In this document: positions 25,068 through 40,000 of the stretch, piece after piece | Position numbering within the stretch: the stretch's first letter is position 1 | Layout: the number at the start of each line of letters is the position of its first letter | Assembly (NCBI RefSeq): GCF_045679555.1 | Contig: NC_092091.1 | Span: forward strand, 89,857,817 to 89,921,816 | DNA: 64,000 nucleotides | Origin: Salvelinus alpinus | Taxonomy: Eukaryota; Chordata; Actinopteri; Salmoniformes; Salmonidae | Direction of reading: 5' to 3' | Notes under the pieces: model-generated | The model's input: the letters and a program-made list of their open reading frames with translations, nothing else | What the model was told of the DNA's origin: nothing | The model's database searches: none | Made by a program: the position numbers and the translations under genes

Positions 25068-28000
25068 ATTTGTCCCAAAAGGCACTATGTTCCCTGTATA
25101 GTGCATTACTGTTGACCGGAGCCCTACACAGCTACATTATCAGCTAGGTGTGATAACCACACAGCTAGGTTTGATAACCACACAGCTAGGTTTGATAACC
25201 ACACAGCTAGGTTTGATAACCATACAGCTACATTATCAGCTAGGTTTGATACCCACACAGCTACATTATCAGCTAGGTTTAATACCCACACAGCTACATT
25301 ATCAGCTAGGTATGATACCCACACAGCTACATTATCAGCTAGGTTTGATAACCACACAGCTACATTAACAGCTACATTATCAGCTAGGTATGATACCCAC
25401 ACAGCTACATTATCAGATAGGTATGATAACCACACAGCTACATTATCAGCTAGGTTTGATAACCACACAGCTACATTAACAGCTACATTATCAGCTAGGT
25501 ATGATACCCACACAGCTACATTATCAGATAGGTATGATAACCACACAGCTACATTATCAGCTGGGTATGATACCCACACAGCTACATTACCAGCTAGGTT
25601 TGATACCCACCCAGCTACATTATCAGCTAGGTTTAATACCCACACAGCTACATTATCAGCTAGGTTTAATACCCACACAGCTACATTATCAGCTAGGTTT
25701 GATACCCACAGCTACATTATCAGCTAGGTTTGATACCCACACAGCTACATTATCAGCTAGGTATGATACCCACACAGCTACATTATCAGCTAGGTTTGAT
25801 ACCCACACAGCTACATTATCAGCTAGGTTTAATACCCACACAGCTACATTATCAGCTAGGTATGATACCCACACAGCTACATTATCAGCTAGGTTTGATA
25901 ACCACACAGCTAGGTTTGATAACCATACAGCTACATTATCAGCTAGGTTTGATACCCACACAGCTACATTATCAGCTAGGTTTAATACCCACACAGCTAC
26001 ATTATCAGCTAGGTATGATACCCACACAGCTACATTATCAGCTAGGTTTGATAACCACACAGCTACATTAACAGCTACATTATCAGCTAGGTATGATACC
26101 CACACAGCTACATTATCAGATAGGTATGATAACCACACAGCTACATTATCAGCTAGGTTTGATAACCACACAGCTACATTAACAGCTACATTATCAGCTA
26201 GGTATGATACCCACACAGCTACATTATCAGATAGGTATGATAACCACACAGCTACATTATCAGCTGGGTATGATACCCACACAGCTACATTACCAGCTAG
26301 GTTTGATACCCACCCAGCTACATTATCAGCTAGGTTTAATACCCACACAGCTACATTATCAGCTAGGTTTAATACCCACACAGCTACATTATCAGCTAGG
26401 TTTGATACCCACAGCTACATTATCAGCTAGGTTTGATACCCACACAGCTACATTATCAGCTAGGTATGATACCCACACAGCTACATTATCAGCTAGGTTT
26501 GATACCCACACAGCTACATTATCAGCTAGGTTTGATACCCACACAGCTACATTATCAGCTAGGTTTAATACCCACACAGCTACATTATCAGCTAGGTTTA
26601 ATACCCACACAGCTACATTATCAGCTAGGTATGATACCCACACAACTACATTATCAGCTAGGTTTAATACCCACACAGCTACATTATCAGCTAGGTTTGA
26701 TACCCACACAGCTACATTATCAGCTAGGTTTGATACCCACACAGCTACATTATCAGCTAGGTTTGATACCCACACAGCTACATTATCAGCTGGGTTTAAT
26801 ACCCACACAGCTACATTATCAGCTAGGTTTGATACCCACACAGCTACATTATCAGCTGGGTTTAATACCCACACAGCTACATTATCAGCTAGGTTTGATA
26901 CCCACACAGCTACATTATCAGCTGGGTTTTACATCAGTGAATGTTGTAGTAATGTTTTTACAATATATTTAGTCTTTCTGTCCCTCTCCCTCCTTCTAGG
27001 TGGAGGTGGAAGGGGAGGACTTCTGCCTGGAGCCCAGTGAGGGTATCCTGAACGTGGGTATGATGGTAGGGTACCTGGGCTCCATAGAGCTGGCCTCCAC
27101 AGGAGCTAGTCTGGAGAGTGACAGTCTGCAGGCCATCAGAGGAAGCATGAGACGACTCAGGGCTGAACAGAAGATACACTCCCTGGTCCTCATGAAGGTA
27201 CGGGTTGCTTTGGATTGATTCAATGGTGGGTTGGTTGGTTAGTTGATTGGTGGGCTGGTTTATTGATTGAATGGTTGGTTGGTTAGTTGATTGATTGGTT
27301 GGTTGGTTAGTTGATTGGTGGGTTGGTTGGTTGGTTGGTTTATTGATTGAATGGTTGGTTAATTGATTGAATGGTTGGTTGATTGGTTAGTTGATTGGTG
27401 GGTTGGTTTATTGATTGGTTGGTTTGGGTTGGTTCATTGATTGAATGGTTGGTTGGTTAGTTGATTGAATGGTTGGTTGGTTAGTTGATTGGTGGGTTGG
27501 TTTATTGTTTGAATGGTTGGTTGGTTTATTGATTGAATGGTTGGTTGATTGGTTAGTTGATTGGTGGGTTGGTTTATTGATTGGTTGGTTGGTTGGTTTA
27601 TTGATTGAATGGTTGGTTGGTTGGATAGTTGATTGGTGGGTTGGTTTATTGATTGAATGGTGGTTGGTTGGTTTGGGTTGGTTAATTGATTGAATGGTTG
27701 GTTGGTTTGGGTTGGTTCATTGATTGAATGGTTGGTTGGTTGATTGGTTGGTTTGGGTTGGCTCATTGAGATGTTTAGATGTCATATCACTAAATTGTAC
27801 TTTGACCCTGTGGGAAACAATCTCTGTTTCCTCGAGAAAGAAGGACAATAAAGTGTTCTTCTTCTTGGACTAGAGGACGGTGTGTTTCTAAAATAGAAGG
27901 GGTTGTATCTGTGTTACACGTTGTTCTTCACAACAGGTGATGCACGATTGTGTGCGGCTGTGCAGTGACAGGAGACAGGTCCTTGCTACCTACCCCGCCG

Positions 28001-31000
28001 AGAAGCTAGCCTTCAGCGCCTGTTGCCCCGACGACCGACGCTTCTTCGGACTGGTCACCATGCAGGCCACCCATGACGACGACGGTCACTATGGCAATGG
28101 TAACCGGGAGGAAGAGGGCGGGCTGAGGACTTCCTGTCACGTGTTCATAGTCGACCCGGAACTCTGTCATCACCAGGTAGGGTTGGACAAAAGGTCAAAG
28201 AAGACTGTTTCAATGACCTCCAGCTAATAATAACATCCATATTAAACTGACAGATTTTAACATTTACAAACTAGAAGTTATTTAAAATATTTTCGAGGGG
28301 TCCTATAGTCCTGGGCCCAGTTTCCCAAAAGCATCTTAAGGCTAATAAGTTCATGGTTAGAACCTTCGTAGCAGCTTCCTTAAATCTCCCAGCTGTTTCC
28401 CAAACCCATCGTTATGAAACGTTGCACTTGAAAACAGACGTAATCTAACCGCCTGCCTCAGACCACTCGTGGAACAGCCTGAGTGTGTAGTTCGATGCTT
28501 TCTGTTGTTGCCCTCCCGCGTCATTTAATACACAGAAGACCTCCACTAAACATAGAATCACATGGTTTATCAGTCTCTGCGTGACTGCTGATAAGTTCAG
28601 AACAAAAGTTCAGTTGACAAAAAAATACCAAGTTGCCAATTCCTTTACAATTGATACAAACAAGCAACGTATAAAAATAAGCTTAAAATGAAAACCCAGA
28701 TGTCTGTATTAACATATAAATACACCAGGCTGTAGGACTATTACAGTCATATTGAAATACATTTGATGTTCAATCAATTGACTTCTATTTTTCTACTTGT
28801 AGGCTACTGTCTTGTAATTTGTCTCAATATATTTCATGATATGGAGCCTGACATCTGCGCAATGATGATGTGCCAAATCTGTGATTTAATGCATTTTTAT
28901 TGGGTAAGCATTAGAATAAGACGCCTCAGTATTTACAGGCGTTGGTGATAATATCTCTCTAAGAGCTGATCCTTTGTCAGTATTGTGAAATAATTATAAT
29001 ATTCAAGGTATGATTTAAATGGAGAAAGCTGATCCTTCGTCAGTATTGTGAAATAATTATAATGTTAAGGTAGGTTTTAAATGGAGAAAGCTGATCCTAT
29101 CAGTATCGACAAATGGACTTTCTGGAATGTTCCCAGTAGATAAAGAGGTCTTACTGGTCCTGGAATGTTCCCAGTAGATAAAGAGGACTTACTGGAATGT
29201 TCCCAGTAGATAAAGAGGTCTTACTGGTCCTGGAATGTTCCCAGTAGATAAAGAGAACTTACTGGTCCTGGAATGTTCCCAGTAGATAAAGAGGACTTAC
29301 TGGAATGTTCCCAGTAGATAAAGAGGACTTATTGGAATGTTCCCAGTAGATAAAGAGGACTTACTGGAATGTTCCCAGTAGATAAAGAGGACTTACTGGA
29401 ATGTTCCCAGTAGATAAAGAGGTCTTACTGGTCCTGGAATGTTCCCTGTAGATAAAGAGAACTTACTGGTCCTGGAATGTTCCCAGTAGATAAAGAGAAC
29501 TTACTGGTCCTGGAATGTTCCCAGTAGATAAAGAGGACTTACTGGTCCTGGAATGTTCCCAGTAGATAAAGAGAACTTACTGGTCCTGGAATGTTCCCAG
29601 TAGATAAAGAGAACTTACTGGTCCTGGAATGTTCCCAGTAGATAAAGAGGACTTACTGGTCTTGGAATGTTCCCAGTAGATAAAGAGGACTTACTGGAAT
29701 GTTCCCAGTAGATAAAGAGGACTTACTGGTCCTGGAATGTTCCCAGTAGATAAAGAGGACTTACTGGTCTTGGAATGTTCCCAGTAGATAAAGAGGACTT
29801 ACTGGAATGTTCCCAGTAGATAAAGAGGACTTACTGGTCCTGGAATGTTCCCAGTAGATAAAGAGGACTTACTGGAATGTTCCCAGTAGATAAAGAGGAC
29901 TTACTGGTCCTGGAATGTTCCCAGTAGATAAAGATAACTTACTGGAATGTTCCCAGTAGATAAAGAGGACTTACTGGAATGTTCCCAGTAGATAAAGAGG
30001 ACTTACTGGTCCTGGAATGTTCCCAGTAGATAAAGAGGTCTTACTGGTCCTGGAATGTTCCCAGTAGATAAAGAGAACTTACTGGAATGTTCCCAGTAGA
30101 TAAAGAGGACTTACTGGTCCTGGAATGTTCCCAGTAGATAAAGAGGACTTACTGGAATGTTCCCAGTAGATAAAGATAACTTACTGGAATGTTCCCAGTA
30201 GATAAAGAAGACTTACTGGTCCTGGAATGTTCCCAGTAGATAAAGAGGACCTACTGGAATGTTCCCAGTAGATAAAGAGAACTTACTGGTCCTGGAATGT
30301 TCCCAGTAGATAAAGAGGTCTTACTGGTCCTGGAATGTTCCCAGTAGATAAAGAGGACTTACTGGAATGTTCCCAGTAGATAAAGAGGTCTTACTGGTCC
30401 TGGAATGTTCCCTGTAGATAAAGAGGACTTACTGGAATGTTCCCAGTAGATAAAGAGGACTTACTGGAATGTTCCCAGTAGATAAAGAGGACTTACTGGA
30501 ATGTTCCCAGTAGATAAAGAGGACTTACTGGAATGTTCCCAGTAGATAAAGAGGACTTACTGGAATGTTCCCAGTAGATAAAGAGGTCTTACTGGTCCTG
30601 GAATGTTCCCTGTAGATAAAGAGGACTTACTGGAATGTTCCCAGTAGATAAAGAGGACTTACTGGAATGTTCCCAGTAGATAAAGAGGACTTACTGGAAT
30701 GTTCCCAGTAGATAAAGAGGACTTACTGGTCCTGGAATGTTCCCAGTAGATAAAGAGGACTTACTGGTCCTGGAATGTTCCCAGTAGATAAAGAGGACTT
30801 ACTGGTCCTGGAATGTTCCCAGTAGATAAAGAGGACTTACTGGAATGTTCCCAGTAGATAAAGAGGACTTACTGGAATGTTCCCAGTAGATAAAGAGGAC
30901 TTACTGGAATGTTCCCAGTAGATAAAGTGAACTTACTGGTCCTGGAATGTTCCCAGTAGATAAAGAGGACTTACTGGAATGTTCCCAGTAGATAAAGAGA

Positions 31001-34000
31001 ACTTACTGGTCCTGGAATGTTCCCAGTAGATAAAGAGGACTTACTGGAATGTTCCCAGTAGATAAAGAGAACTTACTGGTCCTGGAATGTTCCCAGTAGA
31101 TAAAGAGGTCTTACTGGTCCTGGAATGTTCCCAGTAGATAAAGAGGACTTACTGGAATGTTCCCAGTAGATAAAGAGAACTTACTAGTCCTGGAATGTTC
31201 CCAGTAGATAAAGAGAACTTACTGGTCCTGGAATGTTCCCAGTAGATAAAGAGGACTTACCGGTCCTGGAATGTTCCCAGTAGATAAAGAGAACTTACTG
31301 GTCCTGGAATGTTCCCAGTAGATAAAGAGGACTTACTGGAATGTTCCCAGTAGATAAAGTGAACTTACTGGTCCTGGAATGTTCCCAGTAGATAAAGAGG
31401 ACTTACTGGAATGTTCCCAGTAGATAAAGAGAACTTACTGGTCCTGGAATGTTCCCAGTAGATAAAGAGGTCTTACTGGTCCTGGAATGTTCCCAGTAGA
31501 TAAAGAGGACTTACTGGAATGTTCCCAGTAGATAAAGAGGTCTTACTGGTCCTGGAATGTTCCCAGTAGATAAAGAGAACTTACTGGTCCTGGAATGTTC
31601 CCAGTAGATAAAGAGGACTTACTGGAATGTTCCCAGTAGATAAAGAGGACTTATTGGAATGTTCCCAGTAGATAAAGAGGACTTACTGGAATGTTCCCAG
31701 TAGATAAAGAGGACTTACTGGAATGTTCCCAGTAGATAAAGAGGTCTTACTGGTCCTGGAATGTTCCCTGTAGATAAAGAGAACTTACTGGTCCTGGAAT
31801 GTTCCCAGTAGATAAAGAGAACTTACTGGTCCTGGAATGTTCCCAGTAGATAAAGAGGACTTACTGGTCCTGGAATGTTCCCAGTAGATAAAGAGAACTT
31901 ACTGGTCCTGGAATGTTCCCAGTAGATAAAGAGAACTTACTGGTCCTGGAATGTTCCCAGTAGATAAAGAGGACTTACTGGTCTTGGAATGTTCCCAGTA
32001 GATAAAGAGGACTTACTGGAATGTTCCCAGTAGATAAAGAGGACTTACTGGTCCTGGAATGTTCCCAGTAGATAAAGAGGACTTACTGGTCTTGGAATGT
32101 TCCCAGTAGATAAAGAGGACTTACTGGAATGTTCCCAGTAGATAAAGAGGACTTACTGGTCCTGGAATGTTCCCAGTAGATAAAGAGGACTTACTGGAAT
32201 GTTCCCAGTAGATAAAGAGGACTTACTGGTCCTGGAATGTTCCCAGTAGATAAAGATAACTTACTGGAATGTTCCCAGTAGATAAAGAGGACTTACTGGA
32301 ATGTTCCCAGTAGATAAAGAGGACTTACTGGTCCTGGAATGTTCCCAGTAGATAAAGAGGTCTTACTGGTCCTGGAATGTTCCCAGTAGATAAAGAGAAC
32401 TTACTGGAATGTTCCCAGTAGATAAAGAGGACTTACTGGTCCTGGAATGTTCCCAGTAGATAAAGAGGACTTACTGGAATGTTCCCAGTAGATAAAGATA
32501 ACTTACTGGAATGTTCCCAGTAGATAAAGAAGACTTACTGGTCCTGGAATGTTCCCAGTAGATAAAGAGGACCTACTGGAATGTTCCCAGTAGATAAAGA
32601 GAACTTACTGGTCCTGGAATGTTCCCAGTAGATAAAGAGGTCTTACTGGTCCTGGAATGTTCCCAGTAGATAAAGAGGACTTACTGGAATGTTCCCAGTA
32701 GATAAAGAGGTCTTACTGGTCCTGGAATGTTCCCTGTAGATAAAGAGGACTTACTGGAATGTTCCCAGTAGATAAAGAGGACTTACTGGAATGTTCCCAG
32801 TAGATAAAGAGGACTTACTGGAATGTTCCCAGTAGATAAAGAGGACTTACTGGAATGTTCCCAGTAGATAAAGAGGACTTACTGGAATGTTCCCAGTAGA
32901 TAAAGAGGTCTTACTGGTCCTGGAATGTTCCCTGTAGATAAAGAGGACTTACTGGAATGTTCCCAGTAGATAAAGAGGACTTACTGGAATGTTCCCAGTA
33001 GATAAAGAGGACTTACTGGAATGTTCCCAGTAGATAAAGAGGACTTACTGGTCCTGGAATGTTCCCAGTAGATAAAGAGGACTTACTGGTCCTGGAATGT
33101 TCCCAGTAGATAAAGAGGACTTACTGGTCCTGGAATGTTCCCAGTAGATAAAGAGGACTTACTGGAATGTTCCCAGTAGATAAAGAGGACTTACTGGAAT
33201 GTTCCCAGTAGATAAAGAGGACTTACTGGAATGTTCCCAGTAGATAAAGTGAACTTACTGGTCCTGGAATGTTCCCAGTAGATAAAGAGGACTTACTGGA
33301 ATGTTCCCAGTAGATAAAGAGAACTTACTGGTCCTGGAATGTTCCCAGTAGATAAAGAGGACTTACTGGAATGTTCCCAGTAGATAAAGAGAACTTACTG
33401 GTCCTGGAATGTTCCCAGTAGATAAAGAGGTCTTACTGGTCCTGGAATGTTCCCAGTAGATAAAGAGGACTTACTGGAATGTTCCCAGTAGATAAAGAGA
33501 ACTTACTAGTCCTGGAATGTTCCCAGTAGATAAAGAGAACTTACTGGTCCTGGAATGTTCGCAGTAGATAAAGAGGACTTACCGGTCCTGGAATGTTCCC
33601 AGTAGATAAAGAGAACTTACTGGTCCTGGAATGTTCCCAGTAGATAAAGAGGACTTACTGGAATGTTCCCAGTAGATAAAGTGAACTTACTGGTCCTGGA
33701 ATGTTCCCAGTAGATAAAGAGGACTTACTGGAATGTTCCCAGTAGATAAAGAGAACTTACTGGTCCTGGAATGTTCCCAGTAGATAAAGAGGTCTTACTG
33801 GTCCTGGAATGTTCCCAGTAGATAAAGAGGACTTACCGGTCCTGGAATGTTCCCAGTAGATAAAGAGAACTTACTGGTCCTGGAATGTTCCCAGTAGATA
33901 AAGAGAACTTACTAGTCCTGGAATGTTCCCAGTAGATAAAGAGAACTTACTGGTCCTGGAATGTTCCCAGTAGATAAAGAGAACTTACTGGTCCTGGAAT

Positions 34001-37000
34001 GTTCCCAGTAGATAAAGAGAACTTACTGGTCCTGGAATGTTCCCAGTAGATAAAGAGGACTTACTGGTTCTGGAATGTTCCCAGTAGATAAAGAGGACTT
34101 ACTGGTTCTGGAATGTTCCCAGTAGATAAAGAGGACTTACTGGTCCTGGAATGTTCCCAGTAGATAAAGAGGACTTACTGGTCCTGGAATGTTCCCAGTA
34201 GATAAAGAGAACTTACTGGTTCTGGAATGTTCCCAGTAGATAAAGAGGACTTACTGGTCCTGGAATGTTCCCAGTAGATAAAGAGGACTTACCGGTCCTG
34301 GAATGTTCCCAGTAGATAAAGAGGACTTACTGGTCCTGGAATGTTCCCAGTAGATAAAGTGAACTTACTGGTCCTGGAATGTTCCCAGTAGATAAAGAGG
34401 ACTTACTGGTTCTAGAATGTTCCCAGTAGATAAAGAGGACTTACTGGTTCTGGAATGTTCCCAGTAGATAAAGAGGACTTACTAGTCCTGGAATGTTCCA
34501 AGTAGATAAAGAGGACTTACTAGTCCTGGAATGTTCCCAGTAGATAAAGAGGACTTACTAGTCCTGGAATGTTCCCAGTAGATAAAGAGGACTTACTGGT
34601 TCTGGAATGTTCCCAGTAGATACAGAGGACTTACTGGTCCTGGAATGTTCCCAGTAGATAAAGAGGACTTACTGGTCCTGGAATGTTCCCAGTAGATAAA
34701 GAGGACTTACTGGAATGTTCCCAGTAGATAAAGAGGACTTACTGGAATGTTCCCAGTAGATAAAGAGGACTTACTGGTTCTGGAATGTTCCCAGTAGATA
34801 AAGAGGACTTACTAGTCCTGGAATGTTCCCAGTAGATAAAGAGGACTTACTAGTCCTGGAATGTTCCCAGTAGATAAAGAGGACTTACTGGTTCTGGAAT
34901 GTTCCCAGTAGATAAAGAGAACTTACTGGTCCTGGAATGTTCCCAGTAGATAAAGAGGACTTACTGGAATGTTCCCAGTAGATAAAGAGGTCTTACTGGT
35001 CCTGGAATGTTCCCAGTAGATAAAGAGAACTTACTGGTCCTGGAATGTTCCCAGTAGATAAAGAGGACTTACTGGAATGTTCCCAGTAGATAAAGAGGAC
35101 TTATTGGAATGTTCCCAGTAGATAAAGAGGACTTACTGGAATGTTCCCAGTAGATAAAGAGGACTTACTGGAATGTTCCCAGTAGATAAAGAGGTCTTAC
35201 TGGTCCTGGAATGTTCCCTGTAGATAAAGAGAACTTACTGGTCCTGGAATGTTCCCAGTAGATAAAGAGAACTTACTGGTCCTGGAATGTTCCCAGTAGA
35301 TAAAGAGGACTTACTGGTCCTGGAATGTTCCCAGTAGATAAAGAGAACTTACTGGTCCTGGAATGTTCCCAGTAGATAAAGAGAACTTACTGGTCCTGGA
35401 ATGTTCCCAGTAGATAAAGAGGACTTACTGGTCTTGGAATGTTCCCAGTAGATAAAGAGGACTTACTGGAATGTTCCCAGTAGATAAAGAGGACTTACTG
35501 GTCCTGGAATGTTCCCAGTAGATAAAGAGGACTTACTGGTCTTGGAATGTTCCCAGTAGATAAAGAGGACTTACTGGAATGTTCCCAGTAGATAAAGAGG
35601 ACTTACTGGTCCTGGAATGTTCCCAGTAGATAAAGAGGACTTACTGGAATGTTCCCAGTAGATAAAGAGGACTTACTGGTCCTGGAATGTTCCCAGTAGA
35701 TAAAGATAACTTACTGGAATGTTCCCAGTAGATAAAGAGGACTTACTGGAATGTTCCCAGTAGATAAAGAGGACTTACTGGTCCTGGAATGTTCCCAGTA
35801 GATAAAGAGGTCTTACTGGTCCTGGAATGTTCCCAGTAGATAAAGAGAACTTACTGGAATGTTCCCAGTAGATAAAGAGGACTTACTGGTCCTGGAATGT
35901 TCCCAGTAGATAAAGAGGACTTACTGGAATGTTCCCAGTAGATAAAGATAACTTACTGGAATGTTCCCAGTAGATAAAGAAGACTTACTGGTCCTGGAAT
36001 GTTCCCAGTAGATAAAGAGGACCTACTGGAATGTTCCCAGTAGATAAAGAGAACTTACTGGTCCTGGAATGTTCCCAGTAGATAAAGAGGTCTTACTGGT
36101 CCTGGAATGTTCCCAGTAGATAAAGAGGACTTACTGGAATGTTCCCAGTAGATAAAGAGGTCTTACTGGTCCTGGAATGTTCCCTGTAGATAAAGAGGAC
36201 TTACTGGAATGTTCCCAGTAGATAAAGAGGACTTACTGGAATGTTCCCAGTAGATAAAGAGGACTTACTGGAATGTTCCCAGTAGATAAAGAGGACTTAC
36301 TGGAATGTTCCCAGTAGATAAAGAGGACTTACTGGAATGTTCCCAGTAGATAAAGAGGTCTTACTGGTCCTGGAATGTTCCCTGTAGATAAAGAGGACTT
36401 ACTGGAATGTTCCCAGTAGATAAAGAGGACTTACTGGAATGTTCCCAGTAGATAAAGAGGACTTACTGGAATGTTCCCAGTAGATAAAGAGGACTTACTG
36501 GTCCTGGAATGTTCCCAGTAGATAAAGAGGACTTACTGGTCCTGGAATGTTCCCAGTAGATAAAGAGGACTTACTGGTCCTGGAATGTTCCCAGTAGATA
36601 AAGAGGACTTACTGGAATGTTCCCAGTAGATAAAGAGGACTTACTGGAATGTTCCCAGTAGATAAAGAGGACTTACTGGAATGTTCCCAGTAGATAAAGT
36701 GAACTTACTGGTCCTGGAATGTTCCCAGTAGATAAAGAGGACTTACTGGAATGTTCCCAGTAGATAAAGAGAACTTACTGGTCCTGGAATGTTCCCAGTA
36801 GATAAAGAGGACTTACTGGAATGTTCCCAGTAGATAAAGAGAACTTACTGGTCCTGGAATGTTCCCAGTAGATAAAGAGGTCTTACTGGTCCTGGAATGT
36901 TCCCAGTAGATAAAGAGGACTTACTGGAATGTTCCCAGTAGATAAAGAGAACTTACTAGTCCTGGAATGTTCCCAGTAGATAAAGAGAACTTACTGGTCC

Positions 37001-40000
37001 TGGAATGTTCCCAGTAGATAAAGAGGACTTACCGGTCCTGGAATGTTCCCAGTAGATAAAGAGAACTTACTGGTCCTGGAATGTTCCCAGTAGATAAAGA
37101 GGACTTACTGGAATGTTCCCAGTAGATAAAGTGAACTTACTGGTCCTGGAATGTTCCCAGTAGATAAAGAGGACTTACTGGAATGTTCCCAGTAGATAAA
37201 GAGAACTTACTGGTCCTGGAATGTTCCCAGTAGATAAAGAGGTCTTACTGGTCCTGGAATGTTCCCAGTAGATAAAGAGGACTTACCGGTCCTGGAATGT
37301 TCCCAGTAGATAAAGAGAACTTACTGGTCCTGGAATGTTCCCAGTAGATAAAGAGAACTTACTAGTCCTGGAATGTTCCCAGTAGATAAAGAGAACTTAC
37401 TGGTCCTGGAATGTTCCCAGTAGATAAAGAGAACTTACTGGTCCTGGAATGTTCCCAGTAGATAAAGAGAACTTACTGGTCCTGGAATGTTCCCAGTAGA
37501 TAAAGAGGACTTACTGGTTCTGGAATGTTCCCAGTAGATAAAGAGGACTTACTGGTTCTGGAATGTTCCCAGTAGATAAAGAGGACTTACTGGTCCTGGA
37601 ATGTTCCCAGTAGATAAAGAGGACTTACTGGTCCTGGAATGTTCCCAGTAGATAAAGAGAACTTACTGGTTCTGGAATGTTCCCAGTAGATAAAGAGGAC
37701 TTACTGGTCCTGGAATGTTCCCAGTAGATAAAGAGGACTTACCGGTCCTGGAATGTTCCCAGTAGATAAAGAGGACTTACTGGTCCTGGAATGTTCCCAG
37801 TAGATAAAGTGAACTTACTGGTCCTGGAATGTTCCCAGTAGATAAAGAGGACTTACTGGTTCTAGAATGTTCCCAGTAGATAAAGAGGACTTACTGGTTC
37901 TGGAATGTTCCCAGTAGATAAAGAGGACTTACTAGTCCTGGAATGTTCCAAGTAGATAAAGAGGACTTACTAGTCCTGGAATGTTCCCAGTAGATAAAGA
38001 GGACTTACTAGTCCTGGAATGTTCCCAGTAGATAAAGAGGACTTACTGGTTCTGGAATGTTCCCAGTAGATACAGAGGACTTACTGGTCCTGGAATGTTC
38101 CCAGTAGATAAAGAGGACTTACTGGTCCTGGAATGTTCCCAGTAGATAAAGAGGACTTACTGGAATGTTCCCAGTAGATAAAGAGGACTTACTGGAATGT
38201 TCCCAGTAGATAAAGAGGACTTACTGGTTCTGGAATGTTCCCAGTAGATAAAGAGGACTTACTAGTCCTGGAATGTTCCCAGTAGATAAAGAGGACTTAC
38301 TAGTCCTGGAATGTTCCCAGTAGATAAAGAGGACTTACTGGTTCTGGAATGTTCCCAGTAGATAAAGAGAACTTACTGGTCCTGGAATGTTCCCAGTAGA
38401 TAAAGAGGACTTACTGGAATGTTCCCAGTAGATAAAGAGGACTTACTGGAATGTTCCCAGTAGATAAAGAGGACTTACTGGTTCTGGAATGTTCCCAGTA
38501 GATAAAGAGGACTTACTGGAATGTTCCCAGTAGATAAAGAGGACTTACTGGAATGTTCCCAGTAGATAAAGAGGACTTACTGGTTCTGGAATGTTCCCAG
38601 TAGATAAAGAGGACTTACTAGTCCTGGAATGTTCCCAGTAGATAAAGAGGACTTACTGGAATGTTCCCAGTAGATAAAGAGGACTTACTGGTTCTGGAAT
38701 GTTCCCAGTAGATAAAGAGGACTTACTGGTTCTGGAATGTTCCCAGTAGATAAAGAGGACTTACTGGAATGTTCCCAGTAGATAAAGAGGACTTACTGGA
38801 ATGTTCCCAGTAGATAAAGAGGACTTACCGGTCCTGGAATGTTCCCAGTAGATAAAGAGGACTTACTGGAATGTTCCCAGTAGATAAAGAGGTCTTACTG
38901 GTCCTGGAATGTTCCCAGTAGATAAAGAGGACTTACTGGAATGTTCCCAGTAGATAAAGAGGTCTTACCGGTCCTGGAATGTTCCCAGTAGATAAAGAGG
39001 ACTTACTGGAATGTTCCCAGTAGATAAAGAGGTCTTACTGGTCCTGGAATGTTCCCAGTAGATAAAGAGGACTTACTGGTCCTGGAATGTTCCCAGTAGA
39101 TAAAGAGGACTTACTGGTCCTGGAATGTTCCCAGTAGATAAAGAGGACTTACTGGTCCTGGAATGTTCCCAGTAGATAAAGAGGACTTACTGGAATGTTC
39201 CCAGTAGATAAAGAGGACTTACTGGTCCTGGAATGTTCCCAGTAGATAAAGAGGACTTACTGGAATGTTCCCAGTAGATAAAGAGGACTTACTGGAATGT
39301 TCCCAGTAGATAAAGAGGACTTACTGGTCCTGGAATGTTCCCAGTAGATAAAGAGGACTTACTGGAATGTTCCCAGTAGATAAAGAGGACTTACTGGAAT
39401 GTTCCCAGTAGATAAAGAGGACTTACTGGAATGTTCCCAGTAGATAAAGAGGTCTTACTGGTCCTGGAATGTTCCCAGTAGATAAAGAGGACTTACTGGA
39501 ATGTTCCCAGTAGATAAAGAGGTCTTACCGGTCCTGGAATGTTCCCAGTAGATAAAGAGGACTTACTGGAATGTTCCCAGTAGATAAAGAGGTCTTACTG
39601 GTCCTGGAATGTTCCCAGTAGATAAAGAGGACTTACTGGTCCTGGAATGTTCCCAGTAGATAAAGAGGACTTACTGGTCCTGGAATGTTCCCAGTAGATA
39701 AAGAGGACTTACTAGTCCTGGAATGTTCCCAGTAGATAAAGAGGACTTACTAGTCCTGGAATGTTCCCAGTAGATAAAGAGGACTTACTGGTTCTGGAAT
39801 GTTCCCAGTAGATAAAGAGGACTTACTGGTCCTGGAATGTTCCCAGTAGATAAAGAGGACTTACTGGTCCTGGAATGTTCCCAGTAGATAAAGAGGACTT
39901 ACTGGTCCTGGAATGTTCCCAGTAGATAAAGAGGACTTACTGGTTCTGGAATGTTCCCAGTAGATAAAGAGGACTTACTGGTCCTGGAATGTTCCCAGTA

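Noticed and set aside
25124..27040. Frames of 171-309 codons on both strands
   Set aside because: They are the 33-bp RGS12 intron array; both strands are open because the unit lacks stops.
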